Below, piece after piece: positions 43,466 through 55,861 of a stretch of DNA of 64,000 nt. Within the stretch, counting starts at the first letter, position 1. Each line of letters starts with the position of its first letter. The stretch is from Chimonanthus salicifolius (Eukaryota > Streptophyta > Magnoliopsida > Laurales > Calycanthaceae), in the NCBI GenBank assembly GCA_013350335.1, contig CM023536.1, positions 46,322,314-46,386,313 on the forward strand. The letters are read 5' to 3'. A program made the position numbers and the translations under genes. Below the pieces are notes generated by a model. The model made no database searches. It saw nothing but the letters and a program-made list of their open reading frames with translations, and had not been told where the DNA came from.

Positions 43466-46400
43466 TGTAATACCCTGACCCAGATTAGGTATAGTTTAGC
43501 TTAATAATTTTGATTAGCCCGGTTAATCTCGAAGATTACGGTTAGGGCTTTGAGAAAAGCCTAGGTGTGGCCCAATCTGAGCTCGAAAGCTCAGTGATAC
43601 AGCTCGTCCAGCTGGAGGGGCAAAATGGTAATTTTATCGCTTATTATTATTATTATATAATTTGTGTTATTATGTGATTATTATTGGATGATATTATTCT
43701 CCTTAATCAAGGATTTGTATTTCTGATTTTAAAATAATTTTATTTTCAGAAAATGGTATTTAAAACCGCCCGTCAAAATCCCGAAAGGGAGTAATAATTA
43801 TTTTAAATGGTTTTGGAAATGAAATAAATTTCGAAATAAGTATTTTATGTTAGACCATTTTAAGTATGGTCTAGTTATTCTTTAAAACCCCAAAATGAGA
43901 TTTCTAAGTTGTTTTATTTAACATTTGTTTAATTAAGTAAACAATGTTAAATTGTGATTTTTATTTAAATCAATGGCTTTTAATGAGTTCTAAATCCCAA
44001 AATTTTTATGGTGATTAAAGTTTTTACAACCCAATTTATCTGTAAGATTGGATCAAATCTTTGAGTTTTTAAAATCATGTCTTTAGTTAAAAATCAAGTT
44101 TTTATTAAAATAACTTTTTGCAAAACCAGAAATCCAGGAGCACTGATCAGCAACCAACCAACGATAACTTATCGGCTACTGTTGCAAACGTCCTCTCACC
44201 GCTGCATGCGATGACATGCATTGGCCATCCGGCCACCATCCTCGGATCAGTTGGCTCTAAACCCCAGCCTCTTCTGCTAGATCAACTCCCAAATCTTCTC
44301 TTCTCTCGGTCTCTCCCTCCCAGCTACTCTGTGATCAATTGAGGTCTCCCTCTCTTCTCTGTTTTTCTTCTCAATTTACAGTAACCGTAAGCTTAGAGAA
44401 AGTTCTTTCAAAAATCGGATTTTAACCAAGGAACTCCAGTGAAGGTAACCACTGTTTTCCTCTTTCAATTCCAGTCAGTTTAGAATTAAGAAAAACCAGT
44501 TTTGGCCCTGTTTTGAGTGAGAAAAACCAATTTGAAGTTTAAAAAAAACCATGGGTTCTCTTGTACCCATGAGCTTTCAGTGTTAAAATTCAGTGGTCTG
44601 CTGAGTTTCAAAGCTCCAAACCATTCCCTATGGAAAGAGGACTCCCAGAGGAGTCCATCGGACCGACTAGATGTGGAAATCGAATCTTGAAAACCCACTA
44701 TTTTCGGATTCGTATTTCACACAGTGTTTGTCGTCACTGTCTGCTGGTGCAGACAGTGGAGGAAGACGACTCTCAGACGGTCCGAGAGTCGATATTCGGA
44801 CAGTCCGAGCCCTTCGGAGGGTCCGAGAGGATCCCTAAGACGTTCCAAGTTTCACCCGAAGCCAAGAAATGCCCGAGGCTAGCTTGACTCGCCCGGATGT
44901 TCCGAGCAGAGCTCGGAAGGACCGAACCCCACTCGGACGATCCGAGCCCTACTTCGGATGTTCCGAGACACCAGACCCACCGAGACTTGTTTTTTGGATT
45001 TTAATCAATTCAAAAGGACTTCAGATGATCCGAGATCCGATCTTCGGACGATCCGAAGTCAGACCCCAGATCCGAGGTCAGTGACTAGTGTAGGCAGTGG
45101 TTTGGATGATCCGAAGCCACAGTACCTAATTCCGAGGCTTGTTCCGAGGGACCCAGTTTTTGAAGTGTCTAATCTTATTTGATTGTGTTTGATTGCATGT
45201 GAAGCTAGTACCCCATTGTTAATCTAAAGATATACTAACCCTCTTCTCTTATTACTATAGTGTATCTACTATTGTATTCACTTCCAGGCCGACTCTATTG
45301 GTCTGGCACTGAGTGATTTCACTTCCAGGCCGACTCTATATTGTCGGGCACTGAATGACCTCGAGGCCTTACTCAAAATGTCAGATCTGGTCCTATCCAG
45401 AAGGCAACCGAGAAGTGACCTGAGAATCTAGCCCTAACTCAATAAGTCAATCTGGTCAATGCCCAAAAGATAATATGAGTTTTGCACTGAGCACCTTATT
45501 ATTATATCTTGTGGATTATTATAATTTAAAAAGGATAGAAACCAAGTAGGAGACTCAATTCCATGCACTTTGGATATTTTTGGGAAAATAAGTATGATTT
45601 CAAAATACTACTTGTGTGATGCTATGTATATTGACGTGATAATGATTGTGCACTTGTTTGTTTGTTTGAACAGAGACCGCGAAACCACACAGTTACGGTG
45701 AGGGAACTTAACGTTACAGTTCAAATGTAAACAAGTTTTGTTATTTGAGATGGATCTTGAGCAATGAGTGGTTTCAGATTGATAAACTCACTCATGTGCC
45801 TACACTTGATGCACTGTTATAAGAAGTGCTTATGGTAATAGTGAATGCTATGATGTTCATCATATGAATTATGATACTGCTTCCACGTACCTTTTACTAT
45901 TGAATCATCGCCGAGCTGAGGTGTCGGTTATATCTACTGGACCAGGTGGGCCAACAGTGACTGGCAAGGTGTGTCAGTACCGGTTTTTGAGGTGTATACC
46001 GAAGACGTACTTGCAAGGATGTATTTTGACCGTGTTGGGACTTAATACTATTGATGTCAGTATAGTATCTAGGGGTTACGGTGGATGACAGTAGTAATGG
46101 AAAGATGATGATGGAGATGATGATGAGACTTTACTTGATATTGTGAATTTATTATCAAGCATGAGATGTTATATTGCAACTATTGATTATATACTAACCT
46201 GTGGTTTACTTAAAACTACACTGTTATATTTCTTTCACTGGACTAGTTAACTCACCCCACTCACCTTTCAGGAGATGAACCTGAGGAGGAGAACCCTCTA
46301 TATAAAGCTTAGAGTAGATAAGTTGCGGCGTTGTTTCGGGATTCCCACTGAGGGGAATACTCTTATCTTTGCTTTTTGGTTCTTGGAACTATTTTCCCTT

Positions 46401-46723
46401 GTAAAGTACCGAGTGTGGTACTTGATGTGTATTAATGTTATGTACTAGGACTATTACGCTTCTATAGTTACTCTGATGTGGTTGAAATGTTAATTCAGTG
46501 TTGGATTTATGTGTTAATGTTGTGTGTCAATGTTGTGTGTCGTTATTTGTGTCTATTGTTGGGAAGACTTATGGTACATGTTTGAGTCCACATGTTGGGA
46601 TCATGCGTGACTTTTGGGCCTAACTCTTGATCCAGCCCAGTTAGAATGCTTGTGTTAGTTTAGTCTTTCAAAAAAAAAAAATCAGTCGCGTTCCGGGCCC
46701 ACTCTTCGAGTCGGGGCATGACA
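43466..46723 (+). repeat. 3' LTR of the second gypsy element (3.26 kb)
   Basis: From TGTAATACCC just after the polypurine tract to CGGGGCATGACA, the same ends as the LTR at 5271-8712. It holds a cluster of TCGGA/TCCGA motifs (44770-45155) and a short direct repeat CACTTCCAGGCCGACTCTAT at 45279 and 45324. No credible gene. Confidence 0.85.
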
Positions 46724-48000
46724 AAAATACTGAAAATTTTTATAATATTTAAATATGCAAAAATTACTGTAGTAAATTGAAAGATCAATTGAAGTGGGTG
46801 AAAATCTAGGGAAGCAATAGCCTTAACCAACCCTAATTATAAGAAAAAAACCAATTATCAGCAGGAGTTCTCATATTTCAGAGTAAAATATGAATTAAAA
46901 GGAATTTCTTTTTTTATTATATTTGTCATTTTGATTCACTATATAATTGATTAAATTAATTTTTTTAGATCAACATAAAGTTATTTAATTACTTATAATA
47001 TTTTTTTATAACATAGATATTCTCGTCTCGCATTTGAAGTGAGACAGGACAGATTCTACCAATACATAAAACCACTAACAAGTTTAACAAGTTTAATATA
47101 TCAAGTAACTCTAAAAAAGTCGAATTCAACCCCTCACTCTAATCTTAAAAAATTAGACTTGCGGTCCTCCACCTTTAATTACGCTTACACTTGAAGACAA
47201 TCATTTTTATTGGTTTGTCTTTATATAAAATGTCTTGGCTTTTGGATTGGTAGATGTGAAAGAGAAAACAAAGGGAAAAGGTATTTAAAGTACCTCATTG
47301 AAAGTGAAAAGAAATGTCATTAATCAATATGTTAGATTACATCAGAAAGATGGATTTTACAATTGAGACAAAAGATAGAAGTTTTTTTTACAAATTACTC
47401 TGCAGAAACTATGTTAAAATTAATAATTCAAATTTTAATCTTGTAGACACGTGGAGTGCGATTTGTGCTCTGGCCACAAATCATGTTTTTGTCCCCATTA
47501 ATATAAAAACATTATTAATTAAAATTTATCCTTTAGATTTAATTAACTATAAAATTAAATTTTAAATAAAAGTATTTGTCTAATATTAAGCTTCACATAT
47601 AAATGGTGGAATTTGGAACCAATATTTCTTAAATTAAAAATCAAAAGCTTATCAATCTATATCTCAATATAAAAAAAAAAAATTAAAGAAGTTTATATTT
47701 AATTGGATCTATAAAATTTATTTTACTTGATATAGTTGATAATTCCAAAATATGTCACGCATCAAGTTATTAGATAAAAAATCTCCAATGCTGTTTGGGC
47801 ACACAAGGTTACATGTGTGGGCTTAATTTTTGCTAATTCAATTTAAATTGGTGCCATTAGTGATATTTTTCATCTTCCAACCTATCCATTTTTAATTCTG
47901 GTCACTATATTAAATTTTGACGAAAATTTGATGTTAGCTTTAAATTATTACCTAAATTATAAACTTTTGTATTTCATGTAGGCCCTTTATTTTAATATGA
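46724..48000. repeat. Duplicated block B
   Basis: Direct copy of block A with an extra segment of about 275 bp at 47207-47484, bounded by AATCAT on both sides in B and present once in A (near 40905). It abuts the gypsy LTR end at 46723 without a gap. Confidence 0.85.
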
Positions 48001-48288
48001 TTTGTCGAGCAGAAAAGATTAATGTATAAATGAGGTCATTAATTAGTTTAATTGATTTATAAATGTTAATAGCTTAAAAATGTTGTTTAAATTTTTAAAT
48101 TTTATAATAGAAGAATAATTTAATTGATTACCATCCATTGAGACATAAAGATGGTGGGACGCATTATAAAAAAAGGTTTTAGTTCTTTTTTACCTCCTCT
48201 TACATAGGAAGATCTTTAATTCGAATCCAAACACCAAAAATTAAAAGGCTCTCCATTTAGACACTGACGTTTTCTGCCTCCAGACACC

Positions 48289-49217
48289 GATTTTCAATTT
48301 TTTACTGAAAATTACGATTCTACCCCCTTCTGTGTGGAATCGATCGATTGAACAATTAATTCATTTTCTTCGATCGATCGATCCTTCATTTCATATGCTA
48401 GCTGGAATCAGAAAATCGAGCGATTCGTTCTGAACGAATTGATTCGATTGATTATGTTTAAGCTACAGTAATGTATAGTATATTATTTAAATAATAGAAT
48501 TTTAACATTATTTTTTAAGCACTGTGTATTTTTGAAATTTCTCAAATTGAATATCTGGACTAATTACGATAACCTGATAAAAATACTTTAAGACTTTAAG
48601 ATCTTTTGACACTCCAAAATGCTTAAAATAGAGTGTTTTACAAATAAGGGTATCCCTCAGCTGTGCCGAAAACACATTTGGGAGTGTCGAAAACACATTT
48701 GGGAGTGTAAAAAGACTTTGAAATTTTAAAGTATTTTTATCAGGTTATCGTAATTAATCCGGATGTTCAATTTGAAATTTTTTGAAAATACAAAGTGCTT
48801 AAAAAATAACATTAAAGTTTTATAAAATACTCCCAAATGTGTTTTCGGCGTAGTTGAGGGATACCCTTATATTGTAAAACACTCTGTTTTAAGTATTTGG
48901 GAGTGTCAAAAGGCCTTAAAGTCTTAAAATATTTTTATCAGGTTATCGTAATTAGTCCGGATATTCAATTTGAGAAATTTTGAAAATACACCGTGTTTAA
49001 AAAATAAGGTTAAAATTCTAATATTTAAATAATATACTATACATTACTATAGCTTAAATATAATCAATCGATCGATTCGTTCTGAACGAATCGATCGATT
49101 TTCTGATTCTAGCTAGCGTATGAAACGAAGGATTGATCGATCGAAGAAAATGAACTAACTGTTTAATTCCACATGAAAGGGGGTAGAATCGTAATTTTCA
49201 GTAAAAAATTGAAAATC
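48289..49217. mobile_element. Foldback-type element of 0.93 kb made almost wholly of inverted repeats
   Basis: The left arm starts GATTTTCAATTTTTTACTG and the right arm ends with its exact complement; the outer 40 bp or so are perfect. Arms run about 390 bp each (48289-48680 and 48830-49217) with scattered changes. The 150-bp loop contains a further partial copy of the right-arm sequence (TATCAGGTTATCGTAATTA occurs at about 48735 and 48935). No coding frame. The matching place upstream of copy 2 (near 27620) lacks it. Confidence 0.88.
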
Positions 49218-49455
49218 AAGTACTCTTTTTTTTTAAGCCCATTGGCTTTAGCCCATCTATCTCATCTAAAGTTCAAAAATATTCGATCCATTGCCTCCAT
49301 TTTTCATACTCCGATCCATTGCCTCCATTTTTCATACTCCAATCGCTCTACATGAAATTAGAGTCCTTATATCTTTCATTTTCTATAAATAACAAAAATT
49401 CATCTCAATTTTTAATTTATTCAGTTTTTTATAGAAATTTGGGTTGGAATACTTT

Positions 49456-49899
49456 GAGTTGAGTTGGATTTGAATCAAATAAAATGAAATTTGGATTGAA
49501 TTAGACCAGTAGTAAAATTTTTTGATAATTTAAAACTTTGTCTTAATATGGTTAAGCCCAATTATCCAAATACTATCTTAAATAAAAATAATTTCTTTTA
49601 TTTTTACATTTCCATCGTAACCTACCGTACCATGGTACGGCAGAGTGACATTTCTACTGCCTCTCTCTCGTTTGCATGAGTTGAGTTGGATTTGAATTGA
49701 ATAAAATGAAATTTGGATTGAATTAGACCAGTAGTAAAATTTTTGGATAATTTAAAACTTTGTCTTAATATGATTAAGCCGAATTATCCAAATACTATCT
49801 TAAATAAAAATAGTTTCTTTTATTTTTACATTTCCATCGTAACCTACCGTACCATGGTACGGCAGAGTGACATTTCTACTGCCTCTCTCTCGTTTGCTT
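49456..49899. repeat. Tandem duplication of a 222-bp unit
   Basis: Units start GAGTTGAGTTGG at 49456 and 49678. They are nearly identical, so young. Each contains the 16-bp palindrome CCGTACCATGGTACGG and CTGCCTCTCTCTCGTTTGC. Copy 2's upstream block has at most one diverged partial unit (27825-27890). Confidence 0.9.
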
Positions 49900-50004
49900 G
49901 GCTCGAGAGTCATATTTGATAAAAAATAAGTTTAATAAATTGAATTCAATGTAAAGCATGTGCCGCATAGAAGTCCTCGGCATTAAAAACACCAGCATCA
50001 TAAA

Positions 50005-50215
50005 TCCGAAGTGGTTGATCTAATAGTTGAGATAAAAGACTTAAGAATTAAGGTCTTGACATCAATCCCTCAAAACTCTAATAAAGAGTTACTCTTCGTA
50101 AGATATGTAAAGAGTAAGATCTCATTGCTTAAATTTGACATGTGTGTAGAGAGACGTGCACATGCCTGGACTAGTCTGATGAGATACCTAAACACTTGGG
50201 TCGGAAAAAAAAACA
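50005..50215 (+). mobile_element. SINE-like element upstream of copy 3
   Basis: Same element as at 28577: GTGGTTGATCTAATAGTTGA, GACATCAATCCCTCAAA and an A-run end at 50204-50212. Confidence 0.65.
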
Positions 50216-51112
50216 CTAGTATGTGTTTTTTTTCTCAAAAATAATACTATAAACTTTTTCAGTTCATGCAGGAATGATCTAGTGAGCCAAATAATGGAGA
50301 AACATTACTCTCCCTCTCAATCCCAATCCAAGTTAGAAGCAAATTGAGGTCTAAGACAAAAAATTTAAATAAGACCTTCTTTAAAATGAAAAAAAAAACC
50401 TTTAAAAGAGAAAAAAATTTAAAAGATTGAAATACCTTCAAATAATTATTAGGAAAAAAAAAATATTCCTTCACCTACCTTTTAAAACTCATCTAAAATT
50501 CTAAATACTCATTTTCCAAGTAAAACAAAGAAAAAAGAGAAAAAAACTACATTAGAAATTCTTTAAAAAAATAAAAAGGAGCCATCGTACTTTAACATAT
50601 ATCAAAAGAAAAAGGTGAAAGGAAGGGGAAGAAGGTGATGATAGAAATTAGAAATTATACATTAAATTTTTGCTAAAGAATTTAATAAAATTTTAAGAAT
50701 ATGTAAAAGTCATATTTAAAAAAAAATCAATTTTAAAGTCTCAAATTTTTTAATTTAAACAAACATTTTTATCCGTTTGAATTTTCATTTTAAAACAAAA
50801 CAAATAAAAAATAAATTTTAAATTTTAGATTTCAATTTTAAACTTTAAATTATTTGAAACAAGCGATTAAAAAAATAATTAAATCTTTAAATACCCCTCT
50901 CATCTTAACACTTTTCTTTCCCAACCTCAGCAAACCAAAATCCCTGAATCCTTCTCTCTATCGGCTTCTCGTTTCAGCCGCCACTCACCACTCTATCCTT
51001 CCCTCTGTCCCTCTCTTCCTCTCTTATAACGTGGGGCCTTCCTAAATAGAGGTCTAAAGCAACCGCCTGAGTTGCTTTATGCTTCAGCCGGCCGGCCCTG
51101 TCCCAATCTCAA
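50216..51112 (+). promoter_or_regulatory. Presumed promoter region of copy 3
   Basis: AT-rich, with pyrimidine-rich CTTTCCCAACCTC and CCTTCCCTCTGTCC stretches close to the start codon and TATA-like TTTAAATACC at 50884-50893 and CTAAATAGAG at 51040-51049. The equivalent region is deleted in copy 2. No start site can be assigned from sequence. Confidence 0.4.
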
Positions 51113-54100
51113 ATGGGAGCTATGAAATCTTGCCAAACAGAAAGTTCATTACCGGTGCCTAACGTACAAGAGCTGGCCAAAGAGGCGACGGCCACCGTCC
51201 CGACTCGCTACATACATCTGGATCGAGAGCCTTCCGTCGACGTTGCCGGAGATTCTCTTCCATCGATTCCCACCATCGACATGGGTAGACTGCTTCTTCA
51301 AGAATCGACTACTTCTGAGCTAGAGAGGCTGATCTCTGCTTGCAGAGACTGGGGTTTCTTTCAGGTTTTCTACTTTCTCTACTTCACCTCTTTCATGTGA
51401 TTTTATTTACTTTTAATTAATAAAGAGAATAGAATATATTAATTTTTTTTTATAATATTGTATTAATTAGAGAAATATTAACATATAACTGTACAATACG
51501 TTTGAAAACAAAAAACCCACCTGAGATTGACTCAAGTTACTTATTGAGTAGTGGCAAATTTGAATTTTGAGTTTTTTTTTATTAAGCAGTAATCAAGTGG
51601 GTTTTTAAAGCGTATATGATCATTTTCACATTGATATGTCTTGGAGACAGTGATCTAATTTAATAATAATCTTTACAAATTAAACACTTAAAAAAATTAA
51701 CCAACATTTTTATCCTTTCATCATTTCTAATTTGATTATTGGCTTCATTGATTGATATTATTAAGTGTGTAATTGAGAAACACCAATTGATAGGCTCCAC
51801 TGATTCTATCACATGCATTAAATTATTAATTAGAATTTATGATGCAAATCACCTAGCTGCTAGATTTGATGATGGTAGGGTTAATCAATGTCATAAATAT
51901 CTTCAATATTTCGATAAATATTTTTTAGTAATTTATCTATTGATTTAACTTTTAATATATCATAATATTATTCTAATCATTATTTAAAATCTCTAATATT
52001 AATTAATTATATTTTTTAAAACTTATACATACATTTCCTAATATTTATTTTCTAAACCTTTTATGTTTTAATGTTTCTTTTTTGGATAACGAAGGTATCT
52101 CTGTGGTATTAACCCAACAAGACTAATCTCTCGGGGCCCGCACTACCATTGTCTACGCAGTCGGCCCGAATAAGTCAGGTGGTAGCATCAAGGTTTGATC
52201 CTGAGACATGAGGAAACAAACCTCATGCCAAGAACCACTTGGGCTACGCATGATAAAATCAAATAACAGAAACCATCTCAATATTATCTTGTATCAGTCA
52301 TATTTTGTAATAGAGGTTGGGCCTTCGCCCCTAACTTGAACCCCACTAACTTAATTTCACTTGGACTTGGGTTGGTTTTGGAGTAAGGTTAGGTTAGATT
52401 CAGAAATTCTCAATTTCTCACCTCAATGGATGATCACCCGCGGATTCTATAAAAAAGAATAGTGATGGATTTGTCCGAAAGGTTATTCTTTGTATGTGGT
52501 TTAACAAAAAAATATTTTAATTGAGTTAATTAAGTCACATTTTTAAATATCGAATGAAGATATGAAGGTACCAATTAAATTATTTAAAATTTGATTAGTT
52601 TAAATTATTTTTTAATCTTTAAATTTCAAAGTCTTTAAAAATATAATTTTATTGATTCAATCAAAATGATTTTTGACACAAAAAATTATCTTTTCAACAC
52701 ACCCATCACTATTCTATTTAATAATTAATTAGATATGTGCAGGTAACCATTTCATATAATTAATTAAGATCAGACATGAATCCATCAGACCCTACCGTAA
52801 ATGTAAACGGCCTTTGTTATCATCTCGTCTAATTATCCCATGTAAATGGGTTTAACACATATAATATAATAATGTATCTCCCTGGACTAGGTTCAGATCG
52901 GGTTCTGCTCTCTGACAACTCAAGCCCGTTTATATTGTAGAAGCCCAAAGCTACCCAAGGTCCATCAGGCTTTTGAGGGGATAATATTTTTAAAATTTTT
53001 GAATTTTAAGAGGTTTTTTTTTTTTGGATTAACGTGTGGAAAATTCAGACACAGTCTTACTAAAATCCCCACGAATGAGTCCACTACCCCTAAGACACTA
53101 AAATTAGACCATGGGGCTCAAACCCACTAATTTTAAGATATTTCATTGAAGTATTTGCTTGTTATATCTATGTATACCTTTCAAAATGGAATGTCCAAAT
53201 TACCCTTTAAACTTGTTATATATTGCCTTTTAAAACCTTTTAAATGACAAAAATTAAAAAGCACAAAGCTTGTCCCACTATATAAAAATAGGTGTATTCA
53301 TATTACCCTTCTCGAATATTCTTAATTTTTAAAAACCTATTTTATTTTTTATATTTTTTTTAAAAATTACGTGTGGGAAATCTTAGAAAAATCAATGTAA
53401 AACCTCCATAAGTGATTGTTTCAATTTTTTTTTTTAAGCTACAGTATAAGAATATTTTGAGATCTTCTCTTAGCCATATTAGCTTGTGGGGTGGGTCATC
53501 AAGGGAAGAGGCAACTGATGGTGAGTCTGAATGACAGGACACCCCACTGAAGTGCTTAAGAGTGTGGGGGATGGATGATTGGTTCGGTCAGGGAAATAAG
53601 TTTAGATAAGCTGATGATCAAGGTTATGGACTGGTTTTCAGTTCAAACTCCAGTGATTTTACCCCTTTTTGATGGTGTAACTGCTTATGCTCAAAACTTA
53701 CAGTGAAATTATGCTTAATGAGCTATTGCATACGATGATAGAAAAGCAAGAAAATAGTGCAAGTAAAAGAGGCTTTAGTCTAATTCCATTCATCAATCTT
53801 GAAAGAGTTACACGGGTTAAGAGTTAAGAAAAATGAAAAAACCCCTCAACACACTACGCTCTTATAGAATACAGAGAGAAAATGTCTTTCTCTAGAACAT
53901 TCCCCAGTTTTAAAAAAATCTTACCCAAATTTTAAGATGTTTATCATTGGTAGGGATAAAAAACTAAGAGGAAAAAGAAAACCCCACTAGTGCAATAGAA
54001 TTAAGTTGATATTTTGATGTGGCCAGCTGAACTCATAAAGAGAATATAATTAATTATCTTTCCGGTGAATAAAATCTACTCAGACTTTCGGATCAAAGAA

Positions 54101-55861
54101 TGGGCCAAAATCAAATTTAAATGAAAAGGTTCATTTTAGATTGATGATGTTGTGGCAATCAATATAGGGTTTAAGAGTCGGTAAAACAAGCGATAGAACA
54201 TAGGTGGTAATATTGATCAAATCTAATCACCTTATTTAGGGACTCTAATGATATTTTAGCTTTAATCCGATGATTGAAGTGATCTATCAAACTTTTTATG
54301 TTTATATATAAACTTGGAGAAGTTGGTAATGCGCATGGGTTTCTTTCAAGAGTTTAGACGTAGGCAGGTAAAGGGTAGTTTAGCATCAATTGAGATACCA
54401 TTCATGCTTCATTATAATCCACACTATCATCTTTATTAAAAATCATTATCATCGTTCAAAACTAGCTATTTTTTTTTTATAACTAAGGTGTCGAGCATCT
54501 TAGAGCACCTAATTAATCTTCAGGTATGTGCAAGCCTCTCTATCCACACATACAAAGTAACTCTACAGAGGCTGAACTCAAGATTCTTGATTCCTAATGC
54601 AGATTCTGATCATCATTCTAACTCCTTTGATTAAAAATTCTTATCTATTTTTATTATAATATTTTCTCTCTTTTTTTTTTGGCCCATCTATCCACAAAAC
54701 TAGTTTCTACCAATGCCATTCATTTTTTAGCAACACCGAATCAGTCCAAGACAAATCAACTTTAAGGGACAAGAGGGTCCAACCCTAACTGGATTATAAT
54801 TGGTTTCATTCACCATCACTAAACCGATGTAAATCTGCAGTTGGTAAACCATGGTATGAGCACCTCTCTGATTGAGAGGATGAAATCTGAAACCCAAGAG
54901 CTGTTCAAACTTTCCATAGAGGAGAAGAAGAGATACTGGCCGCAGCCAGGCAATCTCGATGGCTTCGGACAGGCCTTCGTTGTCTCTGAAAATCAGAAAC
55001 TTGACTGGTCAGACATCATCTATTTGGCCACCCTCCCAACCCATCAAAGGAAACAATCTCTCTTTGAAAAACTCCCTTCTTCTTTCAGGTCTGCATCTTC
55101 CCTCTTACTCTCATTTGCAGGCAACAATTTCTCATATGGTTGCTGGGTGAATTTTATTTTCTTCTTCTTCTTTGGTTGCAGAGAGACTATTGAAACATAT
55201 GCAGTTGAGCAGCAAAAGCTGGGTCTGACTATCCTGGGACTTGTCTCTAGAGCTTTGGGAATGAACGTTGAAGAGATGAGAGAACTGTTTGAAGATGGAA
55301 TTCAAAGAATGAGGATTAATTACTATCCCCCATGTCCTCAACCTGAACTGGCGATTGGCCTTTCACCACACTCGGATGCACGCGGACTCACCATCTTACT
55401 TCAGATTAATGAAGTCCAAGGCCTTGAAATCAAGAAAGATGGAACGTGGATTCCTGTCAAGCCAATCCCAAATGCATTTGTTGTAAATGTAGGAGACATG
55501 TTGGAGGTAAGTTTGTCATTTAAATGCAATTCAGTCTAGCAGGTATTGTTAAATTGGTTAATGGATCATTCTTCTCATTTTTTTCTTTCCAATTCTTTGG
55601 TAGTTGATAACAAATGGAGCCTGTCGAAGCGTTCTTCACCGGGCAACAGTAAATTCAGTGCAGGAGAGGCTCTCAATAGCAACATTCTACAGCCCGAAAC
55701 CAACAGCGGTGATTGGCCCGTCACTAAGTCTAATCGACACAGAGAACCCGCCATTGTACAGGAGTGACAGTGGAGAAGTACATGAAAAGCTTCATGGCTC
55801 GGGAACTGAAAGACAAATCAGTCTTAGAGGGCATGAAGATAAACCAGGAGAAATGAAGTAG
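51113..55861 (+). CDS. 2-oxoglutarate/Fe(II) dioxygenase copy 3 (SRG1/codeine O-demethylase-like), C-terminal frameshift
   Basis: Exons 51113-51364, 54841-55088, 55182-55506 and 55604-55861 give 360 residues, normal for the family. GT-AG borders and phases match copy 1. Expected role: cytosolic oxygenase acting on specialised metabolites (hydroxylation or O-demethylation) with 2-oxoglutarate and Fe(II). The N-terminal domain has SLPVPNVQELAKEA and PTIDMGRLL; exon 2 starts LVNHGMS, the conserved form. H230, D232 (PHSDARGLTILL) and H287 (VLHRATVN) are the iron ligands; R297 and S299 bind 2-oxoglutarate. After R328 (NPPLYR) the frame leaves the family: the last 32 residues are unrelated, whereas the +1 frame from 55764 reads a normal C-terminus and stops at 55854-55856. 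One indel at about 55763 explains this. Intron 1 is 3.5 kb and holds several SINE-like insertions. The catalytic core is whole, so partial activity is possible; the loss could also be an assembly error. Confidence 0.87.
52076..52250 (-). mobile_element. SINE-like insertion in intron 1 of copy 3
   Basis: A T-run, then GATAACGAAGGTATCTCTG, CCGCACTACCATTGTCTACG and GGTTTGATCCTGAGACATGA (box B-like when reversed). The sequence jumps from GTTTCT to TGATAAAATCAAATAAC, continuous in copy 2 (29900-29925), so this is an insertion after the duplication. Confidence 0.7.
53013..53130 (-). mobile_element. SINE-like insertion in intron 1 of copy 3
   Basis: The T-run GGTTTTTTTTTTTTGGATTA through CCATGGGGCTCAAACCCAC is flanked by AATTTTAAGA on both sides; copy 2 has one AATTTTAAGA here (30615-30625). 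A 10-bp target duplication and an empty site support the call. Confidence 0.8.
53345..53430 (-). mobile_element. SINE-like remnant in intron 1 of copy 3
   Basis: T-run plus ATTACGTGTGGGAAATCTTA and TGTAAAACCTCCATAAGTGA, the head of the 38400-type element. Its T-run also aligns with copy 2 near 38230, so it may be older than the duplication. Confidence 0.45.
54470..54645 (-). mobile_element. SINE-like element before exon 2 of copy 3
   Basis: Reverse complement of the 18127/28577 family: TTAGAGCACCTAATTAATCT, GGTATGTGCAAGCCTCTCTA, and GCTGAACTCAAGATTCTTGA (box B reversed). A T-run marks the tail side. Confidence 0.6.

Larger units (their letters stand above)
42829..46723 (+). mobile_element. 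3' end of a second Ty3/gypsy element
   Basis: A 5'-truncated integrase end (42829-43430), polypurine tract (AGGGGGGTAGGA, 43454-43465) and a full 3' LTR. Same family type as the element at 1-8712 but opposite strand. Confidence 0.88.

Noticed and set aside
44630..45182. Three overlapping plus-strand frames with Pro/Glu/Arg-rich peptides
   Set aside because: They arise from the repeated TCCGAG/CGGACG words in the LTR. No homology that I recognise.
47314..47565. 83-codon plus-strand frame in block B
   Set aside because: AT-rich, partly in the segment missing from block A, and no conservation with A.
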